Origin: Clostridium lentum
Lineage (GTDB): Bacteria > Bacillota > Clostridia > Clostridiales > Clostridiaceae
Assembly: GCF_014287815.1 (NCBI RefSeq)
Contig: NZ_JACOOQ010000030.1
Span: 1-10,760 of the forward strand
Direction: 5' to 3'
DNA: 10,760 nt
Below, piece by piece: positions 1-9,300 of this stretch. Position 1 is the first letter of the stretch, and every line of letters starts with the position of its first letter. The notes beneath the pieces were generated by a model. It made no database searches, was not told the origin of the DNA, and saw nothing but the letters and a program-made list of their open reading frames with translations. The position numbers were made by a program, and so were the translations under genes.

Positions 1-300
1 GGTGTATCAACATTAGATTATATTAACAATGTAAGATTCCAAATTAAAAAAGAAGGAATCAACACAATATATAATGAAGCACCAGTTATAAATGGAGTAA
101 ATGATATAGAGGTTGATTCGGAAAATAAAGATGCTTTACTTCAAGGAATAAGTGTTACTGATGACCATGATGAAATACAAAATTCAAGTATTCAAGTTTC
201 ATCTAAAAAGTTAGAAGAAAATAAAACCTTGGTGACATATAGCGTAAAAGATTCATGGGGTAGAGTAACTAGTGCCAATAGAACTATAACTTACATAAGC
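1..300 (+). repeat. M0 tail plus Ig1
   Basis: Bases 1-78 encode only the last strands of an M module (GVSTLDYINNVRF, then YNEAP at 70-84). Ig1 follows to about 300, with the acidic DDHDE motif and DSWGR at 250-264. The M tail and Ig start closely match the end of M6 and the start of Ig7 (GINNLDFMNNV, then YNKAPEING near 5302), which supports pairing these modules across the superunits. Confidence 0.75.
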
Positions 301-3300
301 AGTGAAAGTCCAAATGAAACTGAAGAAGATGTTTCAAGTTTAAATCTAGAATCTAGAACTTCAACTACACCTACATCATTATCAGATGTTGTTTTTACAG
401 TAAAAGGTGTTAGATATAGTAATGGTAAAGATGAAAGATTTAAAATTAAATTTGATACTAATAAAAAGCTTATAAAAGTAACAGATATGGACATGCGTAT
501 TATGAATACTAATGATGCAGATGAGTACTTTAGATTTGAATTGTATGACTCAAAAATGAATTTAAAGAAAGAAGTTGTAATTAGAGGAAATGAAAGAAGT
601 GAGGCTGCAAATGCTTTAAATAACGTGCCATATGAAATTGGTGATTATATTTATGTTTATCATAAAGAATCACAATCAAAATTATATATGAATGGAGTAA
701 CTAATCAAGGTAATGAGAATTATTCTAATGGAGTTCAATTTAAACCTAAAACAGAACGTAGATTTAAAATTACTAATAGTGGATTAGAAATAGTAACTAA
801 TACTGCACCAACATTAAATGTTACTGGATTTGAAAATGAAAGTGAAAATTTAAAGAAAACTATAAAAAGAGGAGATACTATAAATTTAATAGAAAATGTA
901 ACTTATAGTGATGAATTTGATAGCCAAAATAATATTCCGTTAATTTTACTTACTTCTGAATTTAATAATATGAAGTTAGGTGAACAAACTGTTATTTATT
1001 CTGTATCAGATAGTTGGGGTGCAACTACAACTAAAGAAGTTAAAGTAAAAGTAGAACCTAAGAATGATTTAGAGCAAGTTAAATTTAAGTTTTATTCTAA
1101 AGGAAGTACTGATGAGTTGTTTAATATTACTATTGATTCTGTAAATCATAAAATAGAAGTTAATAGAGTATCAAATAATAATCAAGCTATAAAAGGATAT
1201 TCTGGAGCAGCTTTTAAAATTAAGATTATAGATGGAGTCAGTAAAAAAGTTAAAAGAGAAATAGCCATTAGAGGAAATGAAACAGGGTTTTCATCTACAT
1301 TAGATAGATTAGATGGATATTCATATAATGATGGTGATAGAATTTCAGTTTGGGCATTAAACTCTGAAGATATAAAAATTGATGGTGATAGTAAAATTGA
1401 AGCTAAGCCTAATAATGTAAGTTATTTAAATGGAATATCTGATAGAGATCATATAGATAATGTTAGGTTTGAAATGAATGGTGATAAGTTAAAATATATT
1501 CACAATAATGAACCGCAATTCACATTTACAGGTGATTTATCTGTTGTTAGAGGTGAAGAATTGAATGTTACTAGTGGAGTATCTATAAATGATGACCATG
1601 ATGGAGTCGTTAAAGACTTAAGTATTGTTAAAGTAATAAACTTTGATAAGTATAAGCTAGGAGAGCAAACAGTAACTTATCAATATACAGATAGTTGGGG
1701 GAGAACTGGAACTGCAACAAGAAAAGTGACAGTATTACCTAAAAATAAGTTGGAACAAAATTATGTTAAATTTTATACTGATAACACCAATGATTCTATT
1801 TTAAAAATTAGTTTTGATGACATCACAGGTAAATTAAAGTTTGAAGATGCTACTACTGGAACTATTAATGGTATAAATGAGGAAGTCATTAGAATAAGAA
1901 CTTATAGAGATGGAGAGAAGGTTCGTGATTTACCTATAAAGGGTAATGCATCAGGTATTCAAATAAAGAATGCTATAGAAGCCTTAAATATTGATTATAA
2001 GTATGGTGATACTATAGAATTTGTATCTACTGATTCAAATAAGTTAAATAGAGTTAGAATATTTGGAGATGTTATTAAAAATACAAATAATAAAGAAGAA
2101 AATGCTAGAGAAACTGAACAATTGCCAAGTGAAGGAGATACTTCTTCAAGTGTAAGCAAAAATGGGTATGAAGATGGATTCAAAACAGCTGATCAAATGC
2201 AAAATACTAGATTTAAGCTTACTACAGATGGATTGGAAGCTATTTATAATAGTGCTCCTGAGTTTATTGGATTAACTGATTTAAAAGTTATAAAAGGAGA
2301 AACACCTGATTTTAAATCTGGAGTTACGGTTAAAGATGATATTGATAATATTAGTATAGATGAAGTAACTATTAACTCAGATGGTTTTAATTCAAATGTA
2401 GTTAATGTTTATGGTGTAACTTATACAGTAACTGATAGTTGGGGAAGAACTACTAGTAAGGTAAGGAATGTTAGAGTTGTATCTAAGGTTGAAAATAATA
2501 TAATATCTCTTGATGGAGATAATAACAATAAATTATTTGAAATAGGTTTTGATACAGTAACAAATAAATTAACATTTAATAAGATAGAATTAAATTCTGA
2601 ATCAGGAAGTGATTCAACAATAGGTGGAGGATCAGAAGAACAATCACCACCTGGGCTAGAAGAAAATAATTCTTTTAGAGTAGCATTAAATGAAAATACT
2701 GATAATAAAGTATTTGAAATTAAAGTTTTTAATGAACAAATGACTCAAGTTGGAGTTGCAACTTTAAATAACGATTATAATTATGAAGAGTTTAAAGAGC
2801 AATTAGAAAAAATAAATATGTATGAAAGTTATTATGTAAGTTTATGGAGCAAAGAATCTAATAAATTAAAGATTAATGGAAGTGTTAATAAAGATGATTC
2901 TAATATTACAGAAGAAAATTATGCTGATGGGATAAGTAGTGAAGATCAAATGATCAATGTAAGATTTGAAAGTACAGAAGATGGTCTTAGAGCAGTTTAT
3001 AACTCAGCACCAGTAATATCAATGTTAACATCATCTACATCAGAAACACAACCACAAGCTATAAATGATTCTATACCTGAATTAACAAGATTTTCTCATT
3101 ATTTAGGTGAAACTTATAAGTTAACTGAAAATATGAAAGTAACTGATGATAAAGATACCAATATAAGTGTTGAAGATATTACAGCAACTTATGTTAAAAA
3201 AGTTGTATCATCAGAAAACACAACTACACCTGAACCATCAGAAGGTTCAAGAACTACATTAGAAAGTGGACAGGAAACTACTGAAGATTCAAGTGGGAAT

Positions 3301-6300
3301 AATGGAACTACAGAAACTGTAAAAAATCCAGTGCCAACTAAAGTAGGAACATACATTGTAACTTATACGGTAACTGATAGTTGGGGACGTGAGTCAAAAG
3401 CAACTAGAGAACTAACTATTAAGAATGGTATAGAAAGACATGAAATTACATTTAGAGGACATGAACGTATAGGAAATACTAATAATTATAATGATATAAC
3501 TGCTTTTAGTTTAAAATTTAATCATATAGAAAATAGTGATAAAGTATTAATTTCTGTTGTAGCTAAAGATAGACCAATTAGTGATAGATATGTTAATAAT
3601 GGTGGTTTGGAGAATTTTTATAATATAAAAGTATTGAATGAAAATGGTGGGATTGTAAAAGATATTACACTTAATGCAAAAGAAAATCCAACGAGAAATA
3701 CTCAATTAACAGAGTTAAATACAACGGAATTTCAATATGGATATAAAATCAAAATTGGAGCTTACCAAACACCAGGTCTTAGTATACTAGGTGAAATTTT
3801 AGGAGATGTAAAAGAAGACTACTCTGATGGTGTTGGAAATAAAATGAATGTTGAGTATGTTACATTTGAGTTAACGAAAGAAGGATTAAAAGCAAAGTAT
3901 GTAGATTCAGATTTAAATACTTCCATAAAGAATGTTATAACTAATTTAGATTTCGGTGGAATACAAGCTTTTAAAATAAATTATGATATTTCAGATAAGG
4001 GACAAAACAGTCAATTTATTGGAAAGCTACACATTTCAGCTAGAGGTGGACAAATAAAATATGAAGATAGATCTCATTCATTAACAATAAGACTTGTTAG
4101 AAAGAATGAAAATACTATTGAGCAAAGATTTATAGGAACTGATAATGGTAATGATAATAAGTTTAATAGTTTTAATGATAAATATGTTAAAGAGGGAGAT
4201 TATATTGAATTTTGGGCAAAAGCACCTGATAGATTATTTATAACTGGAAATGCTATAGATAAGGTTAATAATCATGATTATACATTAGGTGGAAGTGAAG
4301 ATCTTTTTGCAAATACAAGATTTTATTTCACTTCACAAGGAATAGAACCTAAATACAATAAAGCTCCACAGATAACTGCTGATGCAATTGATGTATATCA
4401 AGGTGATACTTCATTTAATCTTACAAATGGAGTGAAAGTTACAGATGATCATGATGATATAAATGCAGATGGAACTCTTAAAGGAAATACTAATACGCCA
4501 AGTGTAGCTACATCTAATACAACACCTACAAGAAATGTTTTAAGTTATACTATAACTAATAAGCAAAATGGTGACACAGATACTGAAATAGACACTAGTG
4601 TATTAGGTGAAAGAACTGTAACTTATACATATATAGATAGCTGGGGAAGAACAGGTACAACAACGAGAAAGGTAGTTGTTAGACCTAACTTATACAAAAA
4701 TAGAATTAAAGTTTATGCTGAAGAAAGTGATAATTTAAAAGCTAGAACAGCATCTAATACTAATGAAAATGTAGGTGGGGATAATAGTGTTGGTGATTCA
4801 GAAAATTCTGGTGATATAAATCAGGATTCTACTGTAGAAAGTAATAAAAAAGAGCCAGCATTTGAAATTGGATTTAACACCTTAACAGGAAAGTATGAAG
4901 TATTAAATAAAAAAGATGAATACTTAGATGTACGTAATCCAAGAAAAGATATTTTCTCTATTCAAATAAAAGCAGCTGATGGAAGAATAAAGTTTAGGGA
5001 AACTTTACAAGGTAATGATAAAGGAACTACATCAAAATTAAATGATTTAAATGAAGTAAGTTATGAAGCCACTGATATTATTAGAGTTTGGAGAGCTGGA
5101 ACTGAGGAAGATAGTATTCCATTTAGAACTTCTGAATCTAATAAGCCAATACTTGTACCAAATCTTAAAATTACTGGAGATATTATAAAGGAAAGTAATG
5201 GTGATGTTAATATAGATGAAGATTATTCAGATGGTATTAACAATCTTGATTTTATGAATAATGTTGGATTTAAACCTGAAAATGGAGGCTTAAAGGCAAT
5301 TTATAATAAAGCTCCAGAAATAAATGGATTTAATGAATCAGATGTAAAAGTAGTTGTAAAAGGAACAAATATAGATTTGCGTGATGGAATATCAGTTAGA
5401 GATGATAATGGAGATGATAATCTTGAATTTACTGTATCGCCAACTACAATAGATACAAGTGAGTTAGGAACACATAAAATAACATATACTGTAACAGATA
5501 GTTGGAATAGAACTACAAGAAAAGTAAGAACTATTAAAGTTGTATCTAAAGTTGAAAATAATGCTATTGAAGTATACAAACTAAATGAAGAGAGTTCTTT
5601 ATTATTTAAAATTGATTTTGATGCAAATAATAAGAAATTTATTATTAATGGAACAATAAGCAATAATAATCAACAGAATAATTCTCAAGATGGACAAACA
5701 GAAAATGATTTGCAGGAAAGTAGAACTGGAGAAACATCACCATCAACAGAAGATTCTTCAGAGGAATCTAATGAAGGGAAAATATTTAGAATAAAAATAT
5801 TTGATGTTAATGGAAATGTTGTAGTTAATTCAAGTGTAGCAAATACAGTAGAAATCACTTTAGAAAATATAAAATCACAATTGGCAAATTTAATTAATTA
5901 TACATTTAATATAGGTGATAGTATAAGTATATGGTCATCAAATGCTGATAAAGTAAAGATTAAAGGTAATATCCAGAATAATAGTAAAAATTATGAAAAT
6001 GGATTAGGCTCCAAGATGGATGAAGTTAGATTTAAAATAACTGAAAATGGATTACAAGAAATAACACCAACAACTCCAGTTATAACTTTTGATGAAGGAG
6101 ATAAGTCTGTAGAAGTAAAAAGAGGTGGAGAAATTAGTTATTTAGCTGGTGTATCTGTAAGTGATGAAAGTGAGAATGTTCCAATTTCTAAAGTAACATA
6201 TACAGTTAACAGCACTGGTGATAATAGCAATAATAACAATAGTATAGATACTTCAGTTTTAGGTGAAAAGACAGTTACATATAAAGTAACAAATAGCTGG

Positions 6301-9300
6301 GGAAAAACAGTAACAAAAGTTAGAAAATATAATATTGTTCATAAAAATGAAATTGATGCTGTAAGATTGAATTTTAAATCTAAAAATAATGAAAGTAACT
6401 ATCTAGAGTTAGGTTTTGATGAAATAACTAAAAAGCTTCATATTTATAAAAATCCTACAGAAGCACTATATAGTGAAGACAGTGATAATGTATTATCTAT
6501 TTCTGTATATGATTCTAATGGTAATACCACTGAAACATTACAAATAGTAGGAAATCAAGTAATACCTGAAGAACAAGTTAATAGAATTAATGATTTACCA
6601 TATACTGAAGGTATGTATATTGGTATTGAAACTAAATATCCAGAAAAATTAAGCATTACAGGTAATATTACTCATAGTGATAAGCAAAATCAATTTTATA
6701 CAAATGTAGATTTTTCTAATGGTATTCAAGAAAGTGAAAAAGATGCATTGGAAAATACAAGATTTAAAATAGGAAGTACTCAAATTGAAGCTGTTTATAA
6801 TGAAGCACCTGTTATAAATTATCCAGGAAAAAACGATAATAGTAAAAATAATGGAAGAATAATTGTTAAAAAAGGTGAAATATATGACTATAACAAAGAT
6901 TTAACAGTTATTGATGATCATGATGGAAGTATAGAAGCAACCAATGTTGGGGTGGATGAAAGTTTAGTTAATTACGATCAGGTAGGACTTTATAATATTA
7001 CTTATATAGTTACGGATAGTTGGGGAAGAGATGGTACAGTTACAAGACCAGTACAAATTGTTAGTAATATAGTAGGTAATGAAATAAATGTTTATTCAAG
7101 AAACACTAATGAAAATACATCAGAAGGAACTGGAACAGAGGATGAACAAATTGAAAATATTAATGATGAAAATGTAGGTTCAAGTGATGGTTCATCATCA
7201 GAAGGTTCTAGCGAATCTGGTTCAACTGGAGATAGCAATGGAAGTAATGATTCTATTGGAGATTCTTCAAATGGTAGTGAAACAACTACACAGTTAAAAG
7301 GAAGAGTATTTACCATTGGATTTAAAGAAGAGGTTGTTTCTGAAAATAATATTAAAATAAAATTAGAAGTTAAAAATAAAAATAATATAGCCATAGATTC
7401 ATCTAGAGAAAATCAAGTAGCTATTAAAATAGTTGCATATAACAAAGAAGGTAAAGAAATAAGCGGAAAAAATTTATCTTTAAATGGAAATATTACAGGT
7501 AACTCTCAAGAATTAAATCAATTAGAATCATGGGAACTTGAATATGGTGATTATATTTCTTTATATGCTTCTGACTTAGATGAAGAAGTTAGTGGCAATA
7601 ATTCTCAAATAGTAGAAGATGAAAATGTTGATATGATTAATATGAAATCTTCTGAAAGTTCTACAGAAGGCTCAAATGAACCAGAAGATACTACTGAAAC
7701 ACCTAATGTTCCTGAAGTGCCCGAAGAATCAAGTAAAAAAGAGCCTGTTACATCTATGTTAAGAATTACTGGAGGAGTTGTAAATGCTAAAGAAGATTAT
7801 AACTCTGGTAAAGTAAAGAAAGATAATATTGTTAATGTAAGATTTGAAGTTACTGATTGGGGATTAGAAGCATTATATAATGAAGCACCAATTATTAATA
7901 TAAAAGAAGTTGAAAGTGGATTGTTTAGTAAGTATTTAGGGGAAACTTATGAAATAACAGAAGGTGTAACTGTATATGATGAAATTGATGGAGACATAAG
8001 TGCTGATAAAATTGAAACTAGTTTTAAATTAATTAGTGAATCAGTAAATAATCAAGGAAATGGACAACAACAAGAAGGAAGTACTAGAATAAGTGATAAT
8101 AATTCATCAACTGATACAAATTCATCAGAAAATGATTCTGAAAATGATGATATAGATGAAGGTAAAGGAAAACCTAAGAAACCTGGAAGATATCTACTAA
8201 CTTATACTGTAGCTGATAGTTGGGGGCGTACATCAAGTAAAACTAGAAATATAGAAATAAAGCCTGGTATGGAAAGATATAAAATTAGTTTTAGAGGGCA
8301 TAAAAGTCTTGGAAATAATAGATATGATGATGATACTGCTTTTAGTTTAAAATTTATTGATGTCACAAATGAAAAAGTTAAAATTGATGTTGACGCTTTA
8401 AATAGAGAAATAAGTCAACGTATGGAGAAGAGCGATTTTTATACTATAAAGATTTGGAATAAAAATAATCAACTTATAAAAAATATTGCAATTAATTCAA
8501 AAGATAATGCTCATACAAAACCTGAAATACAAGGCTTAAAAACTTTAGAGATGGAATATGGATATAAAATTCAAGTTTTAGCATTCCAAACACCTGGACT
8601 TAGTATAAGTGGAGAAATATTAGGAGATGTTTTTGAAGATTATAGTGATGGAGTTCAAAATAGGTACAATTTAGATAAAGTTACTTTTGATATTACAAAA
8701 GAAGGACTTGTAGCTCATTATAGTGATGAAGAAATTACTAGTAAATCTCAAAATATTATTGCAGTTGTAGATGTAGGGGGATTAAATCCATTTAGAATAA
8801 AAGTTGTGCCAAGAAATTCAATGAGCCAACAACAAGCAAGTACAATTAATAGTAATGCTATTGGAAGGTTAGATGTTACTACTACAGGTGCACAAATAAT
8901 ATATCAAGATAATGGTGAAACAAGAGATGTGTTATCTATTGGATTATATAGAGGTACTAATAGTGGTGAAAATATAGTGAAAAACTTTTCATCAAATAGT
9001 TCAACAAATAATGAAAATGGACCAAACTTCAATTCTTTTAATAATCAGCTAGTTTATCCAGGAGATTATTTAGAAATTAGGTTTAAAGCTCCTTCAACAT
9101 TTTATATAATGGGTGACCCTCATCCAAATAGTAATTCTAAGGTTGATTACAGAGAAGGTGCTAAAGATGAAGATAACTTAAATAATGTTAGATTTTATTT
9201 TAAGGATAATTCAGAGAATCCAGAGCAACCTATATTAATGCCAGTATATAATGAAGCACCTGAAATTAAAGGAATTGACTTCCAAAGGGTTCCTGTAAAT

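Larger units (their letters stand above)
1..4680 (+). repeat. Superunit A: M0(partial)-Ig1 to twin T5-Ig6
   Basis: First of two long diverged tandem copies. The order is M0 tail, Ig1, M1, Ig2, M2, Ig3, M3, Ig4, M4, Ig5, twin T5, Ig6. Ig ends are marked by DSWGR or DSWGA at 250, 1009, 1690, 2434, 3376 and 4636. Its modules find partners in superunit B in the same order, except M3-Ig4. The 5' limit is unknown because the window cuts M0. The pairing was made by eye from short conserved blocks, so the exact boundary is approximate. Confidence 0.65.
7063..8259 (+). repeat. M9 plus Ig10 with three long inserts
   Basis: M9 is the longest single M module because of two inserts: 7096-7293 (Ser/Gly/Glu/Asp-rich) and 7591-7746 (Ser/Glu/Thr/Pro, leaving through SKKEP). 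The module core is still visible: VFTIGFKEE, VAIKIVAYNKEG, LNGNITG, YGDYISLY, LRITGG and VRFEVTDWGLEALYNEAP. Ig10 (about 7885-8259) has YLGETYEITEGVTVYDEIDGD, a third insert (8041-8187) and DSWGRTSSKTRN (8215 onward). Confidence 0.74.

Noticed and set aside
229..234. TTG (229) or GTG (232) as the start of the large gene
   Set aside because: The frame is open back to base 1 and codes a normal module end and Ig start. A start here would cut Ig1 in the middle, and no ribosome binding site precedes it. The gene is 5'-partial.
3436..3474. Zinc-protease motif near HEITFRGHE in T5a
   Set aside because: The spacing is not HExxH, and the matching place in T10a reads YKISFRGHK, so the first His-Glu is not conserved.
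6220..6243. AAT/AAC trinucleotide tract as a phase-variable switch
   Set aside because: It is short and interrupted by AGC and AGT codons, and slippage in threes would not shift the frame. At most it varies Asn count.
7092..7394. Antisense open frame of 100 codons, and similar minus-strand frames at 291-494, 1995-2183, 5301-5663, 9666-9851 and 10128-10358
   Set aside because: All lie inside the large coding region. Their Ser/Leu/Phe-rich proteins are the mirror of Asn/Glu/Asp/Ser/Thr codons, and the repeat structure explains the + strand fully.
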